From Thiomonas sp. X19 (GTDB lineage Bacteria; Pseudomonadota; Gammaproteobacteria; Burkholderiales; Burkholderiaceae_C), in NCBI RefSeq assembly GCF_900089495.1, contig NZ_LT605203.1:1649060-1713059 (forward strand): a stretch of 64,000 bases of DNA, written 5' to 3'. This document shows, one piece after another, positions 30,940-39,308 of the stretch. The notes under the pieces are model-generated. The model saw only the letters and a list, made by a program, of their open reading frames with translations. It was not told the origin of the DNA and made no database searches. How positions within the stretch are numbered: position 1 is the stretch's first letter; the number at the start of each line of letters is the position of its first letter. A program made the position numbers and the translations under genes.

Positions 30940-31119
30940 ATGTCCGACGTCCTCGACGAAAACCACGAGTTTTTCGAAACGGCACGCTTGGTGCCGCCCA
31001 TCGTCAAGCTCTGGATGCTGCGCCATGCCATACACAATGTGCTACGGGAGTTGATGCGTCGTGGCTACGACGCAGATCTCGGCGAGGATGATGAGCTATC
31101 TGGTGGCGACGGTATTTGA
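30940..31119 (+). CDS. Small hypothetical protein (59 aa)
   Basis: A short frame with a GGAGA ribosome site about seven bases upstream of the ATG. The product has an acidic N- and C-terminus and a basic amphipathic centre (LWMLRHAIHNVLRELMRRGYDADLG). No family was recognised. Its end overlaps the beginning of the WYL-domain remnant in another frame, so it may be a chance frame or a replacement 5' end for that gene. Confidence 0.3.
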   Translation: MSDVLDENHEFFETARLVPPIVKLWMLRHAIHNVLRELMRRGYDADLGEDDELSGGDGI

Positions 31120-31506
31120 CTATCCCGACGTTCGCACCTACGCCGTGCATCGCATGCACAGCGCGGCGGTGCTGGATCAACACGCCCAGCCGCCGGAAGC
31201 CTTCGATCTGGATGCCTACATCGCCTCGGGTGCCATGCAGTTTGGCGCGGGAAGATCCATCCGCCTCAAGGCCCGCATCGCGGAGTCGCTGGCGCAGGTG
31301 CTGCGCGAAACGCCGCTGGCTGCGGATCAAGCCATCGGCAGCACGCGCCTTGGGTTCTGCACCTTGCGGCCACCGTGCAGGACACCTGGCAGCTGCGCTG
31401 GTGGCTGCTCAGTCATGCCGATCAGGCCGTGGTCATCGCCCCCAAGAGCTTGCAGCGGGACCTGGCCTTGCGCATCGCCGAAGCTGCGGAGCTGTACGGC
31501 GTCTGA
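31061..31506 (+). pseudogene. WYL-domain transcriptional regulator remnant, truncated and frameshifted
   Basis: In the first frame SYLVATVFDYPDVRTYAVHRMHSA and later FDLDAYIASGAMQFG and IRLKARIAESLAQVLRETPL match the WYL ligand-sensing domain of YafY/DeoR-type regulators. At about 31340-31350 the match moves to another frame, continuing as WVLHLAATVQDTWQLRWWLL and ending in LRIAEAAELYGV with a stop at 31504-31506. The N-terminal helix-turn-helix half is absent. WYL proteins bind DNA and sense nucleotides or second messengers; this one is very probably dead. Confidence 0.75.
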
Positions 31507-31668
31507 TCCGGGCGCGCGACACCTGCCGCAGGGCCGCTGCGGCCTGTTCCGCCGAGGAGGCTTTCGCTGCGGGCGGTGCGGAAGGTCCGGGCGGTCTGGG
31601 CGCGGTCTTTGGTCTGCGCGCAGCACCCGGTTCCTGGCGGTCACGCGCGGGGACGTGCCCTGGAACTT

Positions 31669-31698
31669 TTTACATTGCCCGTACATTTGGCGTACATT
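31669..31698 (+). promoter_or_regulatory. Promoter and phased operator of the DUF1778/GNAT toxin-antitoxin operon
   Basis: TACATT occurs three times, starting at 31671, 31682 and 31693, exactly 11 bases apart. The first copy overlaps TTTACA (31669-31674), a good -35, and the last is a plausible -10 (4 of 6 matches) at 18-base spacing. Antitoxins with ribbon-helix-helix folds bind such phased repeats, so this is the likely autoregulatory operator. It ends 47 bases before the antitoxin ATG. Confidence 0.5.
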
Positions 31699-31745
31699 GA
31701 AGCTGCGCCGGGAGTCAACCCGTGCCGCACCCGAGGAGTAGCCCC

Positions 31746-32045
31746 ATGCAGACCACCACGCCGGATGCGACCGGCAAGTCACGGGGCGCACGCCTGGAAG
31801 CCCGTATCTCGGTCGAACAGAAGGCCGTGCTGCAGCAGGCCGCCGCCCTGTCGGGGCGCACCCTGAGTGAATTCGTCATCGCCAGTGCCCAGGAAGCGGC
31901 CAGCCGCGTCATCCAGGAACACGAGACCATCCGCCTGAGCCGCGCCGAACAGATTGCCTTCGTCAGTGCCTTGCTCAATCCCCCTGCGCCCAATGCGCGC
32001 CTGCGCCAAGCCGCCAAGGCGTATCGCAAACAGATGGGGCTGTGA
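31746..32045 (+). CDS. DUF1778 ribbon-helix-helix antitoxin (TacA-like)
   Basis: A 99-residue protein. The N-terminal RHH domain (RGARLEARISVEQKAVLQQAAALSGRTLSEFVIASAQEAA) binds DNA as a dimer. The C-terminal tail (RLSRAEQIAFVSALLNPPAPNARLRQAA) is the toxin-neutralising segment of DUF1778 antitoxins. GAGGAG at 31733-31738 is well spaced from this ATG and decides the start over an ATG 24 bases upstream. The toxin gene begins immediately after its stop. Expression is probably repressed by the TA complex at the repeats upstream. Confidence 0.88.
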   Translation: MQTTTPDATGKSRGARLEARISVEQKAVLQQAAALSGRTLSEFVIASAQEAASRVIQEHETIRLSRAEQIAFVSALLNPPAPNARLRQAAKAYRKQMGL

Positions 32046-32567
32046 TTGCCCGCGCCCGCCACGCGGTATCGGATCGAGGCACTCGGCAAGAACCACGACC
32101 GCGCCGCGATCGACTGCGGCAGCGCCGCACTCGATCGCTACCTGCACCAGCAGGCGCGGCAGGACGCGGACAAGAACGTCGCTGCGCCCTTTGCCATGAC
32201 CGTACCGCCCGCCCTGCGGGTGCTCGGCTACTACACGCTGTCAGCGTCGCACGTGAACGCCAGCGAACTGCCCGACACCCTGGCCAAGAAGCTGCCGCGC
32301 TATCCGCGGCTGCCGGTGATCTTGCTCGGTCGTCTGGCCGTTGACCAAAGCATGAAGGGCAAGGGTCTGGGAGCGTTTCTGCTGCTGGACGCCCTGCGCC
32401 GCAGCCTCGAAGCCGCCGCCAACATCGCGGCGATGGCCGTGCTGGTTGACGCCAAGGACGAAGCGGCGGACGCCTTTTACCGGCATTTCAGCTTTCTGCC
32501 GCTGCAGCATCCGCCGCGCCGCCTGTTCCTGCCCATGAAAACCGTCGCCGGGCTGTTTGATGCTTGA
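32046..32567 (+). CDS. GNAT-family acetyltransferase toxin (TacT-like)
   Basis: A 173-residue GNAT protein. The acetyl-CoA site is VILLGRLAVDQSMKGKGLGAFLLLDAL near residue 100 and the conserved C-terminal Tyr is in DAFYRHFSFLPL. Toxins of this class acetylate the amino acid on charged tRNA and so block translation; partnership with a DUF1778 antitoxin directly upstream supports this. The start is TTG at 32046, adjoining the antitoxin TGA with no gap, which implies translational coupling. The active-site motif differs slightly from the usual Q/RxxGxG spacing but is readable. Confidence 0.88.
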   Translation: MPAPATRYRIEALGKNHDRAAIDCGSAALDRYLHQQARQDADKNVAAPFAMTVPPALRVLGYYTLSASHVNASELPDTLAKKLPRYPRLPVILLGRLAVDQSMKGKGLGAFLLLDALRRSLEAAANIAAMAVLVDAKDEAADAFYRHFSFLPLQHPPRRLFLPMKTVAGLFDA

Positions 32568-32891
32568 CCGGCACCTGTCCCTGGACGGGAGTCGATCGCA
32601 GATCGAACTGGCGTGACGCGGAACTGCCGCCCGTCGGAACGGCAAGCCGCATCCGCTATGGCCAAGTGGCCTCAGCGTTGCATCGAAACGTCGGTTGCCT
32701 GCGGCGAGCGGCCAGCACTGCTATAGTGTGCGGCTGCGGTGTGCTGCCCAGTTCTGCGCACCCTGTCAATCTGACATCCTGCCGGAACTCTCCGGCTCCG
32801 TCTTGCAACAAGCTGGTGTTCGGCCTCCCGGTTGAACGGTTGCAAGACACTTGCCGCACAAGGCTTGCGCCATGCGGCTTCGAAAGCTTCC
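32568..32891. other. 324-base intergenic region upstream of rhlE
   Basis: No credible gene. TATAGT at 32722-32727 resembles a -10, but the nearest TTGCCT is 21 bases away, so a promoter is only suggested. If real it would give rhlE a leader of about 160 bases, as is common for cold-regulated helicases. Confidence 0.4.
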
Positions 32892-34298
32892 ATGAACTTT
32901 GATCAACTCGGACTTGCCGAGCCTATCCTGCGCGCCGTGATCGAGCAGGGCTACACCACGCCCACGCCCATTCAGGCTCAGGCCATTCCCGCGGTGCTCA
33001 AGGGCGGCGATTTGCTGGCCGCCGCGCAAACCGGCACCGGCAAGACGGCCGCCTTCACCCTGCCCATCCTGCATCGCCTGAGCCAGACCGAGCAGGCGCA
33101 CGACGCCCAGGGCCGCGTCATTCCCCGCGTGCTGGTGCTGGTGCCCACGCGAGAACTCGCCGCGCAAGTGGCCGAGAGCGTGCGCGACTACGGCAAGAAC
33201 CTCAAGCTGCGCAGCATGGTGATGTACGGCGGCGTGGGCATGCAGCCGCAGCTCGACGCGCTCAAGCGCGGCGTGGACATCGTCGTCGCCACGCCCGGCC
33301 GCATGCTCGACCACCACGGCCAGCGCTCGCTCAACCTCTCCGGCATCGACACCCTGGTGTTGGATGAGGCCGACCGCATGCTCGACATGGGCTTCATCCA
33401 CGACATCAAGCGCGTCCTCGCCCTGCTGCCCAAGCAGCGTCAGAACCTGCTGTTCTCGGCCACGTTCTCCGACGAGATCAAGGGCCTGGCCAACGGGCTG
33501 CTGAACAAGCCGGCGGTGATCGAAGTGGCGCGCCGCAACGCCACCGCTGCCACGGTGCAGCAGACCGTGCACCCGGTGGGCCGTGAGCGCAAGCGCGAAC
33601 TGCTCTCCCACCTCATCCGCGAAAGCAACTGGTACCAGGTGCTGGTGTTCATGCGGACCAAGCATGGCGCCAACCGCCTGGCCGAACAGCTCAACACCGA
33701 CGGCATCGGCGCCGACGCCATTCACGGCAACAAGAGCCAGGGCGCACGCACCCGCGCGCTGGCCTCGTTCAAGAGCGGCAAGCTGCAGGTGCTGGTGGCC
33801 ACCGACATCGCCGCGCGCGGCATCGACATCGACCAGTTGCCCATGGTGGTGAACTACGAGCTGCCCAACGTGCCCGAGGACTACGTCCACCGCATTGGCC
33901 GCACCGGCCGCGCAGGCGCCGAAGGCCAGGCCATCTCGCTGGTGTGCGTGGACGAGCTGCGCTTCCTGCGCGACATCGAGAATCTCATCGGCAAGCCCAT
34001 CGACCGCAAGCTCATCACCGGCTTCGAGCCCGATCCGAAAGAGCGTGCGCAACCCATTCGCGTCGGTCGCACCACCATTGGCGGGGGTGGCAAGCCAGCC
34101 GGCGGCGGTGGTGGCCAGCGCCGTGGCGAAGGCGCGTCGCGCGCCGCCGCGGGTCATGGCCATGGCCGTAGCGATGCCACCAGCCACGCCCATGGCAGCG
34201 GCCGCCGTGACGGTGCCGCTGCAGGTTCTGGCGCACCGCGCCGCGATGCTGGCCGGCGTGGTTCGTCGGGCGCCCCCAGGCGCGACGGCGGGCGCTGA
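32892..34298 (+). CDS. rhlE: DEAD-box RNA helicase RhlE
   Basis: A 468-residue ATP-dependent RNA helicase. Motifs in order: Q motif ([12 protein letters not shown]), [31 protein letters not shown], then domain 2 with ARGIDI and [10 protein letters not shown]. The last ~90 residues are a basic Gly/Arg/Ala/His tail typical of RhlE, used for RNA binding. It takes part in RNA remodelling and ribosome assembly, often in the cold. The start at 32892 begins the conserved MNFDQLGL; 20 in-frame codons upstream lack family similarity. Confidence 0.93.
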   Translation: MNFDQLGLAEPILRAVIEQGYTTPTPIQAQAIPAVLKGGDLLAAAQTGTGKTAAFTLPILHRLSQTEQAHDAQGRVIPRVLVLVPTRELAAQVAESVRDYGKNLKLRSMVMYGGVGMQPQLDALKRGVDIVVATPGRMLDHHGQRSLNLSGIDTLVLDEADRMLDMGFIHDIKRVLALLPKQRQNLLFSATFSDEIKGLANGLLNKPAVIEVARRNATAATVQQTVHPVGRERKRELLSHLIRESNWYQVLVFMRTKHGANRLAEQLNTDGIGADAIHGNKSQGARTRALASFKSGKLQVLVATDIAARGIDIDQLPMVVNYELPNVPEDYVHRIGRTGRAGAEGQAISLVCVDELRFLRDIENLIGKPIDRKLITGFEPDPKERAQPIRVGRTTIGGGGKPAGGGGGQRRGEGASRAAAGHGHGRSDATSHAHGSGRRDGAAAGSGAPRRDAGRRGSSGAPRRDGGR

Positions 34299-34357
34299 GG
34301 CGACGCTGAATCCGTTCCCGTGATGCGATGCGCACGAGGGACTTGTTCAGCGTCGCC
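34299..34357. repeat. Short copy of a MITE-like inverted-repeat element
   Basis: A 59-base element beginning GGCGACGCTGAA and ending with its complement TTCAGCGTCGCC. The inner right part (GATGCGCACGAGGGACTTG) and the flanking CCTAAGCT are shared with the longer copy at 47303-47463. It looks like an internal deletion of that element. It begins one base after the rhlE stop. Confidence 0.7.
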
Positions 34358-34368
34358 CTAAGCTCGAA

Positions 34369-34408
34369 CGGGCTCTCGCGGAACGGAACCAAGGTCCGCG
34401 AGAGCCCG
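34369..34408. terminator. 14-bp-arm hairpin between rhlE and waaF
   Basis: CGGGCTCTCGCGGA (34369-34382) pairs perfectly with TCCGCGAGAGCCCG (34395-34408) around a 12-base loop. It lies between convergent rhlE and waaF and is followed 10 bases later by a second, stronger palindrome. No T-run directly follows. Confidence 0.45.
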
Positions 34409-34418
34409 ATCAACAAGA

Positions 34419-34460
34419 ACAAAGGGCGAGGGCCGCAGCTGCGGCCCTCGCCCTTTGTCT
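34419..34460. terminator. Perfect 40-base palindrome, probable bidirectional terminator
   Basis: Arms of 20 bases (34419-34438 and 34439-34458) are exactly complementary, opening ACAAAGGGCGAGG. Each strand carries CCCTTTGT then a few pyrimidines (TCTTT on the plus strand). Placed between convergent rhlE and waaF, it is best read as an intrinsic terminator serving both genes. The U-tract is short, but the stem is exceptionally long. Confidence 0.65.
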
Positions 34461-34540
34461 TTGCACGCCAGCCCGATGCTCGCGGCAAGTTGCTTCGAAC
34501 CACCAGCCGCCATGCGCAAGCGAAGGCCTGCGGCGAAGAT

Positions 34541-35695
34541 CTACGGCCCCTGCATCAACCCACGCAATTGCGCCCATGTCTGCTCGGGGGTGATGCCGCG
34601 CAGGCAGTTCAGGTGGCCCAGCGGGCAGGTGCGCTGGAAGCAGGGGCTGCAGTCGAGTTGCAGCCAGATGGTGGCGCTACGGTGCGCAGCCGGCGGGGTG
34701 TGGCGCGGGTCGGTGGAGCCGTAGAGGCCGACGGTGGCGCGGCCCAGCGCGGCGGCGACGTGCATCAGGCCGGAGTCGTTGCTGACCGCGCCTTGGCTGC
34801 TGGCGAGCAGGGCGATGACTTGCTCCACACGGGTTTTGCCGCAGAGGTTGACGCTTCCCGCTGCCTGCGTGGCGATGGCCTCACCCATGGCCGCATCACG
34901 CGGCGCTCCAAGCACGGCAACGGTATAGCCCTGCTGCTGCGCCAGCCGGGCCAGCGCCGCATAGTGCTCCACTGGCCATTGTTTGGCGGGGCCGTATTCG
35001 GCACCGGGGCAGAGTGCGACCCAGCGTTCGGGCAGGCCGAATCGCTGGCGGGCGGCGGCAGCCATGCTGGCCGCGATGTGCAGCGTGGGTTCGAGAATCG
35101 GCGCTGGGCTCGTTGCTGCTGCTGAGGCAGCCCCAGCGGTGGCGGCGCCAGGCTGAGCGCAGGCTGCAAGTGCCGCGTAGTGGCGCCGCATGTCGCTGCG
35201 CGAAGCGCCGGCTTGCCCGGCATTGGCCAGCTTGCTAGCTGCGGCTTCGCGCGGAATGCGGCCGGCAATGGGCGAGATGGCAAGCGGTTCGACCGGGTGC
35301 GTGGCGCTGGACGCATGGGCGGAGTCTGGCGCATGCGCGGCGTGGGTCAGCAGCAGCCCGCGCGCTTCGCCCCGATAACCGATGCGTTGCGGAATGCGCG
35401 CCAGCCATGGCACCAGCCGCGACTTGACGTTGTTGCCGAGGATGTAGGCGCGCTCGTAACCTCGCTCGCGCAACTGCGCCGCGAGGCGGCGGCGGGCGGG
35501 GAAGTCGAGCTTGCCATGCGCGAACGGCGCTTCGATCACGTCCACCACACCCGGCATGGCGCGCAGAACCGGCGCAACACCGGGCAGGCCCAGCGCGGTG
35601 ACCTGCTCGCCGCGCGCCGCGAGCAGCGCCACCAGCGGCTGCGCCATCACCGCGTCGCCGATCCACTGCGGGGCGATCAGCAGGACGCGGGTCAT
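34541..35695 (-). CDS. waaF: ADP-heptose--LPS heptosyltransferase II
   Basis: A 384-residue GT9 glycosyltransferase that adds the second heptose to the LPS inner core at the inner membrane. Motifs are APQWIGDAVMAQPLVALLAARG at the N-terminus, FPARRRLAAQLRERGYERAYILGNNVKSRLVPWLA, LCPGAEYGPAKQWP, and VSNDSGLMHVAAALGRATVGLYGSTDPRHTPP. An unusually long Ala/Ser/Pro-rich insert at about residues 118-202 separates the two Rossmann lobes. A zinc-finger gene lies 13 bases upstream and ilvE beyond it, an operon order seen in Burkholderiales. Confidence 0.92.
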   Translation of the reverse strand: MTRVLLIAPQWIGDAVMAQPLVALLAARGEQVTALGLPGVAPVLRAMPGVVDVIEAPFAHGKLDFPARRRLAAQLRERGYERAYILGNNVKSRLVPWLARIPQRIGYRGEARGLLLTHAAHAPDSAHASSATHPVEPLAISPIAGRIPREAAASKLANAGQAGASRSDMRRHYAALAACAQPGAATAGAASAAATSPAPILEPTLHIAASMAAAARQRFGLPERWVALCPGAEYGPAKQWPVEHYAALARLAQQQGYTVAVLGAPRDAAMGEAIATQAAGSVNLCGKTRVEQVIALLASSQGAVSNDSGLMHVAAALGRATVGLYGSTDPRHTPPAAHRSATIWLQLDCSPCFQRTCPLGHLNCLRGITPEQTWAQLRGLMQGP

Positions 35696-35708
35696 GCGGG
35701 ACGCCGCC

Positions 35709-35909
35709 TCAATGCCCGTGCGCCACTTCGCCTTCGGCCAGGCGGTAACGCGTGCCGCAGTAGGGGCAGGCGGCTTCGCCGTGGCTGATGTCGATGAACA
35801 CGCGCGGGTGGCTGCTCCAGATGGGCATGTTCGGATTGGGGCAGTAGGCGGGCAGATCCTTGGCCTTGAGTTCGACCACGGGCATGTCGGGCTTGGGAAT
35901 GGCGCTCAT
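35709..35909 (-). CDS. CHCC-type zinc-finger domain protein
   Basis: A 66-residue protein related to the zf-CHCC family. Conserved features are LPAYCPNPNMPIWSSHPRVFIDI and AACPYCGTRYRL, giving Cys/His/Cys/Cys metal ligands. The eukaryotic homologue is a small subunit of complex I; the bacterial role is unknown. It is 36 bases after ilvE and 13 before waaF on the same strand. Confidence 0.85.
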   Translation of the reverse strand: MSAIPKPDMPVVELKAKDLPAYCPNPNMPIWSSHPRVFIDISHGEAACPYCGTRYRLAEGEVAHGH

Positions 35910-35945
35910 GGGTAAGACCTCAGTCGTTGAAGGATGGACGCATGT

Positions 35946-36881
35946 TCAAACCATCGACAGCCAACCCGCGTATTTCGGGTTGCGACCGCCGACGATGTCG
36001 AAGAAGGCGTTCTGGATGCGCTCGGTGATCGGGCCGCGATGGCCGTGGCCGAGGGTGATGCCGTCGAGTTCGCGAATCGGCGTGACTTCCGCCGCGGTCC
36101 CGGTGAAGAAGGCTTCGTCGCAGATATACACCTCGTCGCGGGTGATGCGCTTTTCCTTCACCGTCAGGCCCAGGTCTTCGCAAATGGCGAACACCGTCTT
36201 GCGGGTGATGCCGTTGAGCGCGCCGGACGACAGGTCCGGGGTGTAGAGCACGCCTTCGCGCACCACGAAAATATTCTCGCCCGCGCCTTCGCTCACGAAC
36301 CCCTGCGGGTCGAGCAGCAGCGCCTCGTCGTAGCCATCGGCGGTCACTTCCATGTTCGCCATGATGGAGTTGGTGTAGTTGCTCACCGCCTTGGCATTGC
36401 ACATGGTGATGTTCACATGATGGCGGGTGAAGCTGCTGGTCTTGACGCGGATGCCGCGCTTGAGGCCCTCTTCGCCGAGATACGCGCCCCAGGGCCACGC
36501 GGCGACCATCAGGTGAATGGTGTTGCCGCGCGGCGAGATCCCCAGCTTCTTGTCGCCAATCCAGGTGAGGGGGCGGATGTAGCAGGAGTCGAAGCCGTTG
36601 AGCCGCACCACGTCGAGTTGCGCCTGCATCGCCTGCTCGAGGGTGAAGGGGATCTCCATGCGCAAAATCTTGGCGCTGTTGAACAGGCGATCGGTGTGGT
36701 CGCGCAGGCGGAAGATGGCCGTGCCCTTGTCGGTCTTGTAGGCGCGCACGCCTTCGAAAGCGCCGCAGCCGTAATGCAGGGTGTGGGTCAGCACGTGAAT
36801 TTTGGCGTCGCGCCATTCGACGAACTGGCCGTCCATCCAGATTTTGCCGTCGCGGTCGGACATGGATGTGGGCAGGGCCAT
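35946..36881 (-). CDS. ilvE: Branched-chain amino acid aminotransferase
   Basis: A 311-residue fold-type IV PLP enzyme that interconverts Leu/Ile/Val with their keto acids. Features are DGKIWMDGQFVEWRDAKIHVLTHTLHYGCGAFEGVRAYKT, YIRPLTWIGDKKLG, KTSSFTRHH region, EGAGENIFVVREGVLYTP, and DEAFFTGTAAEVTPI. Length and start are standard. It is the first gene of a minus-strand group with the zinc-finger gene and waaF. Confidence 0.95.
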   Translation of the reverse strand: MALPTSMSDRDGKIWMDGQFVEWRDAKIHVLTHTLHYGCGAFEGVRAYKTDKGTAIFRLRDHTDRLFNSAKILRMEIPFTLEQAMQAQLDVVRLNGFDSCYIRPLTWIGDKKLGISPRGNTIHLMVAAWPWGAYLGEEGLKRGIRVKTSSFTRHHVNITMCNAKAVSNYTNSIMANMEVTADGYDEALLLDPQGFVSEGAGENIFVVREGVLYTPDLSSGALNGITRKTVFAICEDLGLTVKEKRITRDEVYICDEAFFTGTAAEVTPIRELDGITLGHGHRGPITERIQNAFFDIVGGRNPKYAGWLSMV

Positions 36882-37111
36882 GATGCAAAGTCTCCAGGGA
36901 TAGTCGGGTCGAACGGATCATTCTAGGAGCCTGTCGGCGCCCTGGCGCTTGGCCAGGCGAGCAACTCCCCGCAGGCGTCCGAGCTGACGCAGGAACAGCC
37001 CCAGCGCAGACCCGGATTCAGACAGGTTTCAGCACCTGTGGCTATGCTGTGGACGATTTTCTGCCCGCCCGCCCGCGTCGGCACGCCCGCTGTTCCCCAT
37101 TCCTTGCCGCC

Positions 37112-38977
37112 ATGGCCACCATGTCCGACACCCAGCCCAAGCCCTACCGTTTCGCGTTCCGTGATTTCATCCAGCTCGCCAAGCCCTATTGGGTCTCCGA
37201 CGACAAGAAAAAGGGCTGGGCACTGCTGCTCGTCATCCTGGCGATGAACCTGGCCCTCGTCTGGGTGAACGTGCGGCTCAACTTCTGGAATGCGGCGTTC
37301 TACAACTCGATTCAGGCCAAGAATTTTCCGGACTTCAAGCACCTGCTGCTGGTCTTCAGCGGCTATGCGCTGCTCTACATCGTGCTGGCGGTGTATTCGC
37401 AATACTTCCTGCAAATGCTGCAGATCCGCTGGCGGCGCTGGGTCACCGAGGTGTTCCTGAAAGACTGGCTGGTGGGCGGTGCGCATTACCGCATGTCGCT
37501 GCGCCAGGGCAACTCCGACAACCCCGACCAGCGGATTGCCGATGACATTCGCAGCTTCGTCAACGATTCGCTCAGCCTGTTCTTTGGCTTCATCTCGTCC
37601 CTGGTCACGCTGCTGTCCTTCCTCACCATCTTGTGGACCCTGTCGGGCGCCTTCACGCTTCTGGGCTACAGCATTCCCGGCTACATGGTGTGGGTCGCCA
37701 TCGCCTACGCCGGCATCGGCAGCTATTTCGCGCACAAGGTGGGCAAGCCGCTCATCAAACTGAACTTCAACCAGCAGCGCTACGAGGCTGACTTCCGCTT
37801 CGGCCTGGCGCGCACGCGCGAACACAACGAGGGCATCGCTCTCTACCGTGGCGAAGACCGCGAGATGGAAGGCCACAACAGCCGCTTCGCCAATGTGTGG
37901 AGCAACTGGTGGGGCATCATGAAGCGGCAGAAGTTGTTCACCTGGTACAGCTCGTTCTACGGCCAGCTCGCCATCATCTTCCCCATCCTGGTGGCCGCTC
38001 CGCGCTACTTTGCCGGGCAGATCCAGCTTGGCGGGCTGACGCAAACCGCCAGTGCCTTCGGCCAGGTGCAGGGCGCCTTGTCATGGTTCATCGACGCGTA
38101 TGGCCGCATCGTCGACTGGCGCGCCACGGTCGAGCGGCTCTACACCTTCGTGCAGTCGGTCGAGGCGGTGCGCCATGTGCCGATTTCAGACTTGATGGAT
38201 GGGCAGTTGCCCGGAGCGCCTGCGGCCGGCGGGCTGCTGCCGCAAGGCCCCGGCAGTGGCGGCAGCAGTGGCGGAGCCGTGCTCGCCATCGAGCTCGGCG
38301 ATCTGCGCGTCGCCACGCCCGACGGCCGGCCGCTGCTCCAGGCCGACGGCCAGCGCATCCAGCCCATGCAGCACACCCTGTTCGTCGGCCCCTCGGGCCT
38401 GGGCAAGAGCACCCTGGTGCGCTGGCTCGCCGGCATCTGGCCGTATGCCGAAGGCACGCATTACCGCCTGCCTGCGGGGCGCAGCCTGTTCCTGCCACAA
38501 AAGCCGTATTTGCCCATCGGCACGCTGCGCCAGGCGCTCACTTATCCCATGCCGACAGAGCAGTTTGACGATGCCCGTTTGCAAGTGGTGCTGACCCAGG
38601 CCCGCGTGCCGTATCTGTTCGCGTCCATCGACCAGGCCGACACCTGGATGCAGCGCCTCTCGCCCGGCGAGCAACAGCGCCTGGCGATTGCACGCGCCTT
38701 GCTGGCCGCGCCCGACTGGCTGTTCCTGGACGAAGCCACCAGCGCGCTCGACCCACCCACCGAAGCCGCGATGTACGAACTGCTGCAGCGCGAGTTGCCG
38801 CATACCACCTTGGTGAGCGTGGCGCACCGGCCCGGGGTGGTGCATTTTCACCGGCAGATTCTGTTGGTCAAGGCCGGTGGCGAAGGCGAGCCGGGCCACC
38901 TGGTGTCACACACTCCGCAGTTGGCCGAAACCCGGGCCGCGAGCGAGTCGGGCGATTGGGCGCTGGCAGGGGCTTGA
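37112..38977 (+). CDS. ABC transporter, fused permease and ATPase (SbmA/YddA/ABCD type)
   Basis: A 621-residue half-transporter. The N-terminal ~330 residues contain about six membrane spans of the SbmA/BacA-like fold (MNLALVWVNVRLNFWNAAFYNSIQ, LRQGNSDNPDQRIADDI, ARTREHNEGIALYRGE). The ATPase has Walker A GPSGLGKST, signature LSPGEQQRLAIARALL and Walker B DWLFLDEATSALD. Substrates of this family range from peptides to fatty acids and vitamin B12 and cannot be assigned here. ATGs at 37112 and 37121 are both possible; neither has a strong ribosome site. Confidence 0.85.
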   Translation: MATMSDTQPKPYRFAFRDFIQLAKPYWVSDDKKKGWALLLVILAMNLALVWVNVRLNFWNAAFYNSIQAKNFPDFKHLLLVFSGYALLYIVLAVYSQYFLQMLQIRWRRWVTEVFLKDWLVGGAHYRMSLRQGNSDNPDQRIADDIRSFVNDSLSLFFGFISSLVTLLSFLTILWTLSGAFTLLGYSIPGYMVWVAIAYAGIGSYFAHKVGKPLIKLNFNQQRYEADFRFGLARTREHNEGIALYRGEDREMEGHNSRFANVWSNWWGIMKRQKLFTWYSSFYGQLAIIFPILVAAPRYFAGQIQLGGLTQTASAFGQVQGALSWFIDAYGRIVDWRATVERLYTFVQSVEAVRHVPISDLMDGQLPGAPAAGGLLPQGPGSGGSSGGAVLAIELGDLRVATPDGRPLLQADGQRIQPMQHTLFVGPSGLGKSTLVRWLAGIWPYAEGTHYRLPAGRSLFLPQKPYLPIGTLRQALTYPMPTEQFDDARLQVVLTQARVPYLFASIDQADTWMQRLSPGEQQRLAIARALLAAPDWLFLDEATSALDPPTEAAMYELLQRELPHTTLVSVAHRPGVVHFHRQILLVKAGGEGEPGHLVSHTPQLAETRAASESGDWALAGA

Positions 38978-39308
38978 CGCGACTGGCGACTGGCGACTGG
39001 CCACTGGCCTGGCCCACCTGCTGCACGCCCAAGTTGGGTTGAGAGCAGCCCCCCGAGCGGGATGAGAAAACCCGGGGCGGCCCGACGTTTGCTCTCAAGA
39101 AAACGCAGGGCCGCCCCAAGTTTTCTTGAACCCCACGGGGGGCGGGTTGGGCGCAGCCCGGCCCTGGGGCGCTCATGAGACACCCTGTGTCAACCCTCCG
39201 CTGTTTGGCGCAGGCCTTGCCGCCCGCCGTGCAGTGCGGGATCGTAGGGTTTGCGGTCGACCCATGCGCGCCAGATCACGCGCACCCAGCCACGGGCGGT
39301 GCCTGCGC
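38978..39308. other. 331-base intergenic region with tandem and palindromic repeats
   Basis: No gene. It holds four 7-base tandem units (GCGACTG three times, then GCCACTG) at 38979-39006, a partial repeat around GAGAAAACCCGGGGCGG (39064-39080), and a palindromic intergenic element at 39095-39175 that recurs elsewhere in the window. Confidence 0.7.
39095..39175. repeat. Dispersed intergenic palindromic repeat, copy A
   Basis: TCAAGAAAAC (39095-39104) and GTTTTCTTGA (39120-39129) form the stem; the 15-base loop GCAGGGCCGCCCCAA is identical to that of the copy at 58354-58388. A tail with CCCTGGGGCGCTCA follows. It lies between the convergent ABC transporter and doxX genes, consistent with a role as RNA hairpin or terminator. 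Confidence 0.7.
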
